This document shows, piece after piece, positions 43,494-51,580 of a stretch of DNA of 64,000 bases. The DNA is from an uncultured Sphingomonas sp. Its GTDB lineage: Bacteria > Pseudomonadota > Alphaproteobacteria > Sphingomonadales > Sphingomonadaceae. The notes beneath the pieces are model-generated. The model was not told the origin of the DNA. It was given only the letters and a program-made list of their open reading frames with translations, and ran no database searches. The DNA is taken from positions 1 through 64,000 of the forward strand of contig CAKTFL010000001.1 in assembly GCA_934555855.1 (NCBI GenBank). Direction: 5' to 3'. Position 1 is the stretch's first letter; each line of letters opens with the position of its first letter. A program made the translations under genes and the position numbers.

Positions 43494-46295
43494 ATGGCAG
43501 TTCAGCAGCCTTCAGGGGCAATCCGCAGCATTGGCACCGGCACCGTCAACGATCAGGTATTTTCACCTGACGGCACCCTGCTTTACACGGCCCGGAACGG
43601 CACCATCACGGCCTATAATGTTGCCACTGGCGCGGCAGTCAATAGCTGGACGCTCGGCAAGACGCTCGGCGGAATCGATGTCTCGCCCGATGGCGGTCAT
43701 CTCGTCGCCACGGAGCAGGAGAGCGGGCCGCTGACCGGATCCGGCTTCAGCACCGCCACGGACTTCTACGTCTATCGACTGGATCTGACGTCAGGCGTCA
43801 CCAGCACGTACACGTCCCACCTCAGCGGCTATGTGGCATCCTATGCCGACGTGTCCTTCCTGCCGGACGGCACGGCGTTGTTGACCCAGAACTATCCCGG
43901 CTCGGGCTGGGTGCCGCTCACCACGCTCGACTTCGGCAGTGGCACGTTCACCGCTTCGGCGCAGAGCTATGCCCAATCCGGCACGCTGACCGCCTCGCCG
44001 GACCGCAACCATATCCTCTTCAGCCCCCACAATATCTCTGACGCACCCTTGCATCTGTACACGGCAGGCAAGGGCATCACCGCGAGCCATGGCGGCTATG
44101 CCGATGACATTATGGGGTACAACAGCGGCGTTCAGGCTATCTCCCCCACCGGCAATCTGGCCGTGGAGGGTGTCAGCCTTGCCGTCTATGACAGCAATCT
44201 TCGTCTGGTCACCAAGTTGGCCGACAGGTACCCGTTCGCTTCGGGCGCGGCCGGGCTGGCCTTCAGTCCCGATGGCAGCAAGCTTTATCTGCTCGACAAG
44301 GCGGCCCGGGAAGTGTTCGTGCTCAGCACCAGCAGCTGGGACGTGCTGGGCGGCTATCCGGTCGGCGCGGCGCTGAGCGAGTCCTATTCGCCGATCGCAG
44401 GCGGCTACGGCAACGCCCTGCAGGTCAGCCCGGACGGCACTCACCTGTCGGTGGTCGGCGCGGTTTCGGTTCAGGTGATCGATCTCGGCAAGGTGGTGTC
44501 GGATGCCGCCACTTCCGGCAACGACGCCGTGACCGGCGACAGCGCGAACAACGTGCTCTACGGGTTCGAGGGTAACGACACGCTGGACGGCAAGTCGGGT
44601 GCCGACGCCCTGTATGGCGGGCCGGGCGACGACATCTATTATGTCGACAATGCTGGCGACAATGTCGTGGAGCGTGCGAACGCGGGCAGCGATACCGTGT
44701 TCAGCAATGTCAGCTACAACATTCCCGGCAACGTCGAGAAGCTGGTCCTGACCGGTGCCGATGCCGTCTCGGCCTATGGCAACGAGCTGGCTAACACGCT
44801 GGTCGGTAATGACTTGAACAACAGTTTGTTTGGTGGCGGTGGTGACGACGTGCTGACGGGCAATGGCGGCATCGATGTGCTCGACGGCGGCCAGGGCAAC
44901 GACCAGATGGCGGGCGGCACCGGCAACGACACTTATTATGTGGATAGTCCCGCCGATCTGGTGACCGAGGTGGTCGGAGAAGGCATTGACACGGTAAAGA
45001 CTGCCCTCAGCTATGTGCTGGGAGCCAATGTCGAAAACCTGACGCTGCTGGGTTACAATCAGCCGCTATCGGCTACGGGCAACGCGCTGGATAACGTTCT
45101 TATCGGCAATGACGGCGATAACGTGATCATGGGGCTGGGCGGCCGTGACGTGCTGACGGGCGGTGCTGGTCAGGATACGTTTGGGGGGACGCGGGCGGAG
45201 CTGGCGGGGGATACGATCACCGACCTGTCGGTGGGCGACCGGATCGCCATCACGGATGCGGACCCGGCACGTTTTGCGTACACGCGGGTGGGCGGTGCGT
45301 TGAGCCTGGGCGATGGCCAGGGCGTGATGCTGCAGGACGGGTTCACCGGCCGGCTGGTGGCGCAAAAGGCGGCGCAGGGCGTGGTGCTGGACGTGGTGGC
45401 GCATGACGGCCAGCTCGGCGACTTCACCGGCGATGGTTATTCCGACCTCCTGTGGGGCAAGGCAGGCGCGGTGAGCAGCTGGACGGTGGACGTCCAGGGC
45501 ATTCACCAGAACAGCTTCTATGCCACCGTTGATGCAAGCTGGCACGTGGCCGAGACGTTCGACTTCAACGGCGATGGTCGCTCGGACATTCTGTGGCACA
45601 AGGACAATGGCGCGGTGGCGGTGTGGAACGCGGCCGGCAGCGGCTTTGCACAGGACAGCTACTTCCACGGCTCGGTGGGCACCAGCTGGCAGATCGCAGG
45701 CACCGGCGACCTCAACGGCGACGGCAAGGACGACCTGTTGTGGCGCAACGTCGACGGCTCGCTCTCGGCCTGGACGGCGACCGGCACGGGCTTTGCCGAG
45801 AACAGCTATTCGCACGGCTCGGTGGGCACCAGCTGGTCGGTGGCGGGGCTGGGCGACCTGAACGGCGACGGGCGCGACGACATTGTGTGGCGCAATGCAG
45901 ACGGCTCGGTGTCGACCTGGACGGCGAGCGGCACCGGCTTTGCCGAGAACAGCTTTGCGGCGGGAGTGGACCGGTCCTGGCAGATCGCCGGGGTCGCGGA
46001 CCTGAACGGCGATGGTCAGGATGACCTGGTCTGGCGCAACGACAACGGCGCGGTGTCGACCTGGCAGTCGACCGGCCAGGGCTTCACCCAGGGCGTGTTC
46101 AACGCATCGGCCGACAAGGGCTGGCAGATCGAGCAGCTGGGCGACTTCAACAATGACGGTCGCGCCGACATCCTGTGGCACGGCGCCAACGGTGCGGTTT
46201 CGGTGTGGCAGTCCAACGGTCAGGGCTTTGACCAGAACACCCTCTACGATGCCGGCCCAGGCACCGACTGGCAGATCCTGACCCACGGCTTCTGA
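43494..46295 (+). CDS. Large RTX and FG-GAP repeat surface protein, T1SS substrate candidate
   Basis: Protein of 933 residues starting MAVQQPSGAIRSIG. No N-terminal signal peptide, as expected for type I secretion. Order: beta-propeller-like region (residues 1-340, repeats such as FSPDGTLLYTAR, VSPDGGHLVAT, FSPDGSKLYLLD); RTX calcium-binding block (about 345-600: GFEGNDTLDGKSGADALYGG, GGGGDDVLTGNGGIDVLDGG, GQGNDQMAGGTGNDTYYV); then six FG-GAP/VCBS-type units of about 48 residues with D-x-N-G-D-G-x-x-D-x-x-W (NGDGRSDILW, NGDGKDDLLW, NGDGRDDIVW). It is divergent from the T1SS genes. The upstream ATG at 43428 is disfavoured because a G-rich ribosome site precedes 43494. Role: adhesin, S-layer-like or polysaccharide-binding protein. 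Confidence 0.85.
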   Translation: MAVQQPSGAIRSIGTGTVNDQVFSPDGTLLYTARNGTITAYNVATGAAVNSWTLGKTLGGIDVSPDGGHLVATEQESGPLTGSGFSTATDFYVYRLDLTSGVTSTYTSHLSGYVASYADVSFLPDGTALLTQNYPGSGWVPLTTLDFGSGTFTASAQSYAQSGTLTASPDRNHILFSPHNISDAPLHLYTAGKGITASHGGYADDIMGYNSGVQAISPTGNLAVEGVSLAVYDSNLRLVTKLADRYPFASGAAGLAFSPDGSKLYLLDKAAREVFVLSTSSWDVLGGYPVGAALSESYSPIAGGYGNALQVSPDGTHLSVVGAVSVQVIDLGKVVSDAATSGNDAVTGDSANNVLYGFEGNDTLDGKSGADALYGGPGDDIYYVDNAGDNVVERANAGSDTVFSNVSYNIPGNVEKLVLTGADAVSAYGNELANTLVGNDLNNSLFGGGGDDVLTGNGGIDVLDGGQGNDQMAGGTGNDTYYVDSPADLVTEVVGEGIDTVKTALSYVLGANVENLTLLGYNQPLSATGNALDNVLIGNDGDNVIMGLGGRDVLTGGAGQDTFGGTRAELAGDTITDLSVGDRIAITDADPARFAYTRVGGALSLGDGQGVMLQDGFTGRLVAQKAAQGVVLDVVAHDGQLGDFTGDGYSDLLWGKAGAVSSWTVDVQGIHQNSFYATVDASWHVAETFDFNGDGRSDILWHKDNGAVAVWNAAGSGFAQDSYFHGSVGTSWQIAGTGDLNGDGKDDLLWRNVDGSLSAWTATGTGFAENSYSHGSVGTSWSVAGLGDLNGDGRDDIVWRNADGSVSTWTASGTGFAENSFAAGVDRSWQIAGVADLNGDGQDDLVWRNDNGAVSTWQSTGQGFTQGVFNASADKGWQIEQLGDFNNDGRADILWHGANGAVSVWQSNGQGFDQNTLYDAGPGTDWQILTHGF
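45415..46270 (+). repeat. Six tandem FG-GAP-like coding repeats of about 144 bases
   Basis: Units start near 45415, 45541, 45688, 45835, 45979 and 46123, each opening with a conserved Trp and carrying the calcium-loop D-x-N-x-D-G-x-x-D followed by (I/L)(L/V)W. Middle units are similar at DNA level as well (GACCTGAACGGCGAC recurs), so copy number may vary between strains by recombination. Confidence 0.85.
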
Positions 46296-46301
46296 TAAGC
46301 C

Positions 46302-46331
46302 GAAAAGCCGGCGCACCGCGTGCGCCGGCTC
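46302..46331 (-). terminator. Rho-independent terminator between convergent genes
   Basis: A perfect 11-pair stem, AGCCGGCGCAC / GTGCGCCGGCT (46306-46316 and 46320-46330), with a three-base loop. On the minus strand it is followed by TTTT, so it terminates the outer-membrane protein gene that ends at 46378. The plus-strand RTX gene ends 10 bases before it, so it can serve both. Confidence 0.75.
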
Positions 46332-46377
46332 CTGGAAACAGCACTGACCCCCGTGAGGCCGTCGGTGCCGATAGTCG

Positions 46378-47043
46378 TTACTTGAAGCGGATGCCGATGC
46401 CGCCCATCACGCGCTGGCGCGAGGTGTGGTCGTTGTAGTTCGAATACACATACTGCGCGTTGACGTAGAGGCCTGACAGCGGGCCCTGGAAGCGGTTGGC
46501 CATCGAGAACTCGACGCCACCGCCGGCCTGGTAGCCGTCCGTGTTGACATGGTTGTAGTAGCTGGTCTGGCCGGCCGGCGCGTCGAAGCGCTTGCGCTGC
46601 TCGTTGGACACATAGCCGCCCTTGCCAAAGACCATGAACTGCGGCGTGACCAGGACACCCGCACGGACGCCGATGCCGAGTTCGCCAAAGGACTTGTGGC
46701 AGACCGATCCGCCCACGACCCCGCCGGTGCAGTTCTCGGTCCATTTGTTGGCGCGCCACAGGCTCGCTTCCGGGCCGATCACGATCCTGTCGCCGATCTG
46801 GCCGTCAAAGCCGATGGTGGCGCCATAACCAAACCGGTCATTGTGCTCGCCCTGCGACATGAAACGGTCGCCACCGAAGTTACCTTCGATGCGGAAGCCG
46901 CGGAACGTCGTCCCGTTGGTGCCGGTGCCAGCGTCGTCATAGCTGCCAGTGCTGGTGCTGGTGCTGGTCGTGTCCTGAGCCAGGGCCGGCGAAGCGGCAG
47001 CGATCAGGCCGCTCGCAGCGCAAAGAAGCAGGGTTTTTTTCAT
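46378..47043 (-). CDS. Outer-membrane beta-barrel protein (opacity-porin-like)
   Basis: Exported protein of 221 residues. The ATG at 47043 gives a classic signal peptide (MKKTLLLCAASGLIAAASPA, cleavage after ALAQ). A Thr/Ser-rich linker (TTSTSTSTGSYDDAG) follows, then alternating amphipathic strands (FRIEGNFGGDRFM, YGATIGFDGQIGDRIVIGPE, LGIGVRAGVLVTPQFMVFGK) ending in GGIGIRFK with a near-terminal aromatic, as in eight-stranded outer-membrane barrels of the OmpA/opacity family. Two cysteines (NCTGG and VCHKS) may form a loop disulfide. It is a stand-alone gene with its own terminator. Confidence 0.85.
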   Translation of the reverse strand: MKKTLLLCAASGLIAAASPALAQDTTSTSTSTGSYDDAGTGTNGTTFRGFRIEGNFGGDRFMSQGEHNDRFGYGATIGFDGQIGDRIVIGPEASLWRANKWTENCTGGVVGGSVCHKSFGELGIGVRAGVLVTPQFMVFGKGGYVSNEQRKRFDAPAGQTSYYNHVNTDGYQAGGGVEFSMANRFQGPLSGLYVNAQYVYSNYNDHTSRQRVMGGIGIRFK

Positions 47044-47183
47044 GGCGTCCTCATCTAATCGGAACAAAAATTCGCAGGCGGGCAACGAGATGAGCCCCGC
47101 CCCGTTCCTTCCTTCCGAAAAGTAGAAGCAGCTGTGGATTCCAGGCAACAGTCGTTCGTCCCGTGGCGACACGATGTGTGGCG

Positions 47184-48374
47184 TTACCGTATCAATGCCG
47201 CGCGCACCGCGATCAGACCGAAAGGAACGGCAAAATCATCACCCATCTCAAGGCCATGCTGGACGGTTGGCGGTTTCAGGCGCGCCATCTGGTGCCCGCG
47301 TGAGATCAGCGCCAGGGCGACCTGCTCCAGTCCGTTGCGGTCGAACGCCAGAATAGGCAGGGAGCCGGGATCGGGATGATGCGCCACCAGATGCACGGCC
47401 AGCCCCCCCGGCCGCAGGCACTCCATTGCCTGCTCGATGAACGAGCCGCGCGGCCGGTCGCCCCCCATCGTATCGGTGCTCCGGATCGAGAGCAGGAAGT
47501 CGAAGGCGAACAGGTCCCCCGGCAAGGTGACCGGATCAATGACCGGCCCTGTCGTCGCCCCCGCCCCCTGCCTGTCTGTATTCAGCGCCACGTGGTGGCA
47601 TGACGTCCCGGCAGCGGCCAGGGCCTGCATCACGGCGGGATCCACCTGTCCCAGGACCAGGCCGCGCGCGCCGGCTTGCAGCACGCCATACCGCTCCAGC
47701 GCCTGAACGGCATAGGCGCTTTGCCAGGTTTCGGCACGGCCGATCGTGAGGCCGAGCGCGTTGCACCGGGCCCGAAAGGCCGGTTCGCGAATCTGCCTGG
47801 CGGTGCAGGGCTGGGAAACGGGCTGAGCGAAGGAAGGTGGGTCCATCGACAGCAGCAGCGGTGTCGCGACCGGCCGGATGGTTTCGCTGCCATAGGTCGT
47901 CGACCGCGCCTCGGCCGCTTCCCCGGCTGCACCGATGTCCGCATCGGTGGCAGGCCGGTCGAGCGTGACAGCCAGCCCTTCCGCGCTGGCGTCGATCTGA
48001 TCGGGCACCACGCCCATCAGGGCATAGCGTGCGCCCCGGAACGCCTCGAACCGCAGATGCATCTCGCCGCCATGATGGGCGAGCCAGTTCAACTGCACCC
48101 GGTGGCTGGTCACCATCTGCGCCGTTGCCCCCGGCTGGTCGGGGAGCATGTGGACGCGCAGCACCAGCGATCCGCGACGGGCCTGGAGGTTGGTGAACCG
48201 GACCAGGAAATGCGCGTGTCCCCGCGCCACGGGCACATAAGGCGTGTGGAAGGCGTAGCTGGGGTCGGGCAGCGGCGCGGAACCGCCCAGCCCGGCGATG
48301 CAGCTGACCGGATGGCCGTGAAACTCGAACGGGTCGAGCGTTTGACCGGACGTCTCGTCTATCACTGTTTCCAT
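47184..48374 (-). CDS. Beta-sandwich plus methyltransferase-like protein of unknown function
   Basis: Protein of 396 residues without a signal peptide. Residues 10-135 are beta-rich (FEFHGHPVSCIAGLGG, HFLVRFTNLQARRGSLVLRV, LRFEAFRGARYALMGVVPDQ), suggesting a sandwich domain. Residues 200-390 look like a Rossmann-type methyltransferase remnant (VLQAGARGLVLGQVDPAVMQ, FAFDFLLSIRSTDT, AMECLRPGGLAVHLVAHHPD), although the glycine loop is weak. It ends 140 bases from the outer-membrane gene and starts 10 bases after the glycosyltransferase stop, so the two are co-transcribed. It may modify the capsule glycan; activity is uncertain. Confidence 0.65.
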   Translation of the reverse strand: METVIDETSGQTLDPFEFHGHPVSCIAGLGGSAPLPDPSYAFHTPYVPVARGHAHFLVRFTNLQARRGSLVLRVHMLPDQPGATAQMVTSHRVQLNWLAHHGGEMHLRFEAFRGARYALMGVVPDQIDASAEGLAVTLDRPATDADIGAAGEAAEARSTTYGSETIRPVATPLLLSMDPPSFAQPVSQPCTARQIREPAFRARCNALGLTIGRAETWQSAYAVQALERYGVLQAGARGLVLGQVDPAVMQALAAAGTSCHHVALNTDRQGAGATTGPVIDPVTLPGDLFAFDFLLSIRSTDTMGGDRPRGSFIEQAMECLRPGGLAVHLVAHHPDPGSLPILAFDRNGLEQVALALISRGHQMARLKPPTVQHGLEMGDDFAVPFGLIAVRAALIR

Positions 48375-48384
48375 TCACTCTCGA

Positions 48385-49545
48385 TCATTGATCGTCCAGC
48401 CCGCCATAAAGCGCGCGCAGCCGCCCGGCGAACGAGGCGGCATCGAACAGGCCCGCCCGCCTCCGGCCCGCCTCGCCCAGCCATAGGCACATCGCGTCGT
48501 CGCGGGCGATCGCGGCGATGGCGGCCGCGATCGCCGCGGGGTCGAGCGGATCGATCAGCAGTGCCGCATCGCCCGCGGTTTCCGCCAGCGCGCCCCCGGC
48601 GCTGGTCACCACCGGCGTACCGAGCGCCATCGCCTCCGCCACGGGCAGGCCGAAACCCTCGGCAAGCGAGGGCATCAGCAACGCACGGGCCTGCGCCAGC
48701 AGCGCGATCATCCCCGCGCGGCTTTGATACGGCAGCCTCACCACTCCCGACGTGTCCCGGAGCGCTGCGGCAAGGCCGTGCGCGTTCCTGCCGTCCGGCC
48801 CGGCGACCACCAGCGGCAACGCGGTGCCGCTCGCCCGATAGGCGGTGACGATCCGCTCGACATTCTTGCGCGGCTCCACCGTGCCGCACACCAGCAGATA
48901 TTGTCCCGCCTCCAGCCCGGCCGGCAGCGGTGGCAGGGTGCCGGCATCCTCGACCGCGACGGGCTGCGAACAATCGACCACGCGGCTGGCGGGGAGGTCG
49001 AGCGTCGCGGCGATCTCCCCCGCCGCGGACCGGGACACGGCAACCAGCCGGTCGGCTTCAGCAGCGATGCGGCGCAGCAAACGCCGGTGCCGGGGAGCAT
49101 CGATCGAGCTGAGGCCGGGATGAGTGAGCGGGATCACGTCATGGACGGTGTACAGGTTGCGCCATCCCGCGACGCGCAGCGGCACCGGATAGGACCAGTG
49201 CATGATCCCTGGCGGTCCGGGGACATGGACGGGCAGCAAGCGGCCGTGCAGCGTGAAGAACGCCTGGCCGAGCCGGAACAGGTCGTGCCTGACGAAGCCG
49301 CCCGTCTCGGTACGTGCTTCGACGCCGAGCGGCAGCACCGAGCGTAGCGATCTGCGCCAGCGATCGGCGCGCGACTGGTCGCTGCCAGGGGCGCTCGCCC
49401 CTCCGCCGCTCAGCAGCAGCGCCTGGGCCGACAACGCCTGTTGCGCGGTCCTGAGCGCGCGGGCGTAGGTCGCGACGCCGGTCGCCGCGGCCACCAGCAT
49501 CCGGTTCTCCATGCATAAGGGTCGATTGCCGGGCAACAGGGTCAT
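48385..49545 (-). CDS. Glycosyltransferase family 4
   Basis: GT-B glycosyltransferase of up to 386 residues. It shows NLYTVHDVIPLTHPGLSSID, RLVAVSRSAAGEIA, LLVCGTVEPRKNVERIVTAY and, near residue 290, MPSLAEGFGLPVAEAMALGT (E-x7-E motif), all typical of the WbaZ/mannosyltransferase-like GT4 group. The start is uncertain: 49545 or 49512 (MENRMLVAAATG), because neither has a good ribosome site. It is divergent from the KpsT-like gene, and the two 5' ends are less than 70 bases apart, so promoters overlap. Confidence 0.85.
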   Translation of the reverse strand: MTLLPGNRPLCMENRMLVAAATGVATYARALRTAQQALSAQALLLSGGGASAPGSDQSRADRWRRSLRSVLPLGVEARTETGGFVRHDLFRLGQAFFTLHGRLLPVHVPGPPGIMHWSYPVPLRVAGWRNLYTVHDVIPLTHPGLSSIDAPRHRRLLRRIAAEADRLVAVSRSAAGEIAATLDLPASRVVDCSQPVAVEDAGTLPPLPAGLEAGQYLLVCGTVEPRKNVERIVTAYRASGTALPLVVAGPDGRNAHGLAAALRDTSGVVRLPYQSRAGMIALLAQARALLMPSLAEGFGLPVAEAMALGTPVVTSAGGALAETAGDAALLIDPLDPAAIAAAIAAIARDDAMCLWLGEAGRRRAGLFDAASFAGRLRALYGGLDDQ

Positions 49546-49611
49546 GCGCTAACGTGCGGAGAGGGCCGGAATTGTTCCGGGCGCAAGGTGGTGAATGGCT
49601 GCCGGGAGCAT

Positions 49612-50277
49612 GTGGTGATCGTTTTCGAGAACGTGTCCAAAGCATACCACATCCAGAAATTTCACAAGCAGGTGTTCTCCGACCTGAATTTCACGATTCG
49701 ACCAGGCGACAGTATCGGCATCTGCGGCGCCAACGGGGCGGGGAAGTCCACGCTGATGCGGATGATCGCGGGGGTGGAGCATCCCACCACCGGCCATATC
49801 CGCCGTTCCATGACAACATCCTGGCCGATCGGCTATGGTAGCTGCTTCCAGTCGAGCCTGACGGGGGCCGACAATGCCCGCTTCATTGCCCGCATCTATG
49901 GCCAGGACGAGCAGTATGTCATCGATTACGTCGAGGACTTCGCCCAGCTCGGCCCCTATCTCTACCAGCCGGTGGAGACCTATTCGGCCGGGATGAACGC
50001 ACGCCTGGCGTTCGGCATCTCGCTGGCGACCAACTTCGACTGCTATCTGGTCGACGAGGTCACGGGAGCGGGGGACGAGCGGTTCCGGATGCGCTGCGAA
50101 GAGGCGCTGATCCACCGGCGCGACCATGCGACACTGATCATGGTGAGCCACGATCCGGGCACGCTCCGCCAATATTGCCGGCGCGGGGCGGTGGTCTATG
50201 GTGGCACCCTGGTCTTCTATGACGACATGGAAGAGGCTAACGACGTCCACCACCGGCTCCAGCTGCTGGCTGCTTGA
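49612..50277 (+). CDS. Capsule ABC exporter ATPase (KpsT/CtrD/Wzt family)
   Basis: ATP-binding subunit of about 221 residues that powers export of a complete polysaccharide from the cytoplasm. Motifs: Walker A GANGAGKST, signature YSAGMNARLAFGISL, Walker B CYLVDEVTGAGD, and MVSHDPGTL (H-loop). Length and motifs match KpsT/BexA and lack the long C-terminal carbohydrate-binding domain of Wzt. The GTG at 49612 (or 49615) is chosen because GGGAG lies six to nine bases upstream. Its permease partner is not adjacent; the only candidate is at 57470. Confidence 0.9.
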   Translation: MVIVFENVSKAYHIQKFHKQVFSDLNFTIRPGDSIGICGANGAGKSTLMRMIAGVEHPTTGHIRRSMTTSWPIGYGSCFQSSLTGADNARFIARIYGQDEQYVIDYVEDFAQLGPYLYQPVETYSAGMNARLAFGISLATNFDCYLVDEVTGAGDERFRMRCEEALIHRRDHATLIMVSHDPGTLRQYCRRGAVVYGGTLVFYDDMEEANDVHHRLQLLAA

Positions 50278-50369
50278 GCGGGGGGACGCGGCAGGATAGG
50301 GCTTTGGCGCCGCTGGCCCCTTGCATCACCCGGGGCGATGGCTGCGCGGCTCCACAGGATAGAGGTTGC

Positions 50370-51560
50370 ATGTTTTTCGGCCAACATAAACGTCGTGCGC
50401 CCTTGGCTGCGGCGATCTCGGGCGCGATGCTGCTGGCCGGCTGTGCCTCGCTGCCGGCGAGCGGGCCGACCGCGCACGAGGTGCTGCGCGGCACGCAGGC
50501 CGATCACAACACCATTGGCATGCGGGTCGTCGATATCGACAGCCATGTGCTGGCAGAGGTAACCGCGGCCGATGCGGGCGTCGTCGCCGGCGTGCCGACC
50601 CTCGCCACGCTGACGCGCGACGGGCGCACCGACACGGTAGGGCCGGGCGACCAGCTCGATATCGCGGTGTTCGAGGTGGGTGCCTCGCTGTTCGGGGGGG
50701 CGCGCACGTCTGCGGATGGCTACGATCCCTCCGCCCAGGCGCAGCGCTTCCCTGTCGTGGTGGTGGATCGCGACGGCGCCATCCGGCTGCCTTATGCCGG
50801 CACGATCGAGGTCGCCGGGCGCACGCCGGGCGAAATCGCGCAGATGATCGAGCGCGGGTATCGCGGCAAGTCGCAAAGCCCGCAGGTCGTGGTGGCAGTG
50901 CGGAGCAATCTCAGTGGCACGGTGTACGTCACCGGCGACGTGCGCCGGCCCGGACGCGTCGAGCTCAGTCTTCAGCGCGAGCGGCTGCTGGACGCGATCG
51001 GCATCGCGGGCGGCAGCGTCGCGCAGACGCAGGACATGGTGGTGCGCGTCACGCGTGACGGACAGCGGGTGGAACAGCGGCTGGACCGCGTCCGCTCCGC
51101 CTCTCCCGACGACCTGGTTCTGGTGCCTGGCGACCGGGTGGAACTGCTCCGGCAGCCCCAGACCTATGTGGTGCTTGGCGCCGCCAACAAGCCCTCGCAG
51201 GTGTCGTTCGACCAGAGCAACCTGACGCTGGCGGAGGCGGTGGCCCGTGCCGGAGGGCCCAATGACGCGACCGCCAATCCCCGCGCGGTCTTCCTGTTCC
51301 GCTACGATTCCGCGCCCGGGCCGGCGTCCGGCGCCGTCCCGCTGCCCGGCACCCCTGCCCTGCCGCCGCAGCGCCCCACCATCTACCGTCTCAACCTGCT
51401 GGAGCCGTCCAGCTACTTCCTCGCCCAGCGTTTCGCCATGCGCGACAAGGATGTGCTCTATGTCAGCAATGCGGGGGTCAACCGGACGGCCAAGTTCGTG
51501 TCGATCATCAACCAGCTTTTCTCGCCCTTCGTCGCTGCCCGCACCCTTACGGGCAACTGA
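50370..51560 (+). CDS. Capsule polysaccharide export lipoprotein (KpsD/Wza-like OPX)
   Basis: Outer-membrane polysaccharide export protein of 396 residues. The ATG at 50370 follows AGAGG and gives a lipoprotein signal ending MLLAGCASLPASGPT. A Poly_export domain (VGPGDQLDIAVFEV, IRLPYAGTIEVAGRTPGEIA) is followed by SLBB-type domains (GTVYVTGDVRRPGRVELSLQ, YVVLGAANKPSQVSFDQSNL with LAEAVARAGGPND). It is longer than the OPX protein at 4241, in line with ABC-dependent capsule systems. It lies 92 bases downstream of the KpsT-like gene. Confidence 0.88.
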   Translation: MFFGQHKRRAPLAAAISGAMLLAGCASLPASGPTAHEVLRGTQADHNTIGMRVVDIDSHVLAEVTAADAGVVAGVPTLATLTRDGRTDTVGPGDQLDIAVFEVGASLFGGARTSADGYDPSAQAQRFPVVVVDRDGAIRLPYAGTIEVAGRTPGEIAQMIERGYRGKSQSPQVVVAVRSNLSGTVYVTGDVRRPGRVELSLQRERLLDAIGIAGGSVAQTQDMVVRVTRDGQRVEQRLDRVRSASPDDLVLVPGDRVELLRQPQTYVVLGAANKPSQVSFDQSNLTLAEAVARAGGPNDATANPRAVFLFRYDSAPGPASGAVPLPGTPALPPQRPTIYRLNLLEPSSYFLAQRFAMRDKDVLYVSNAGVNRTAKFVSIINQLFSPFVAARTLTGN

Positions 51561-51580
51561 CGGCGGATAGGGAGCAGGTC

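Noticed and set aside
45415..46270. Regular repeats of about 144 bases considered as a CRISPR array
   Set aside because: The units are coding, in frame, without unique spacers, and encode calcium-binding FG-GAP motifs. No CRISPR array and no cas gene is seen anywhere in the window.
45066..46316. 416-codon open frame on the minus strand over the RTX gene
   Set aside because: It is antisense to the conserved FG-GAP and RTX repeats, and its own translation is Val/His/Arg-rich with no motif, as expected of the complement of a high-GC repetitive gene.
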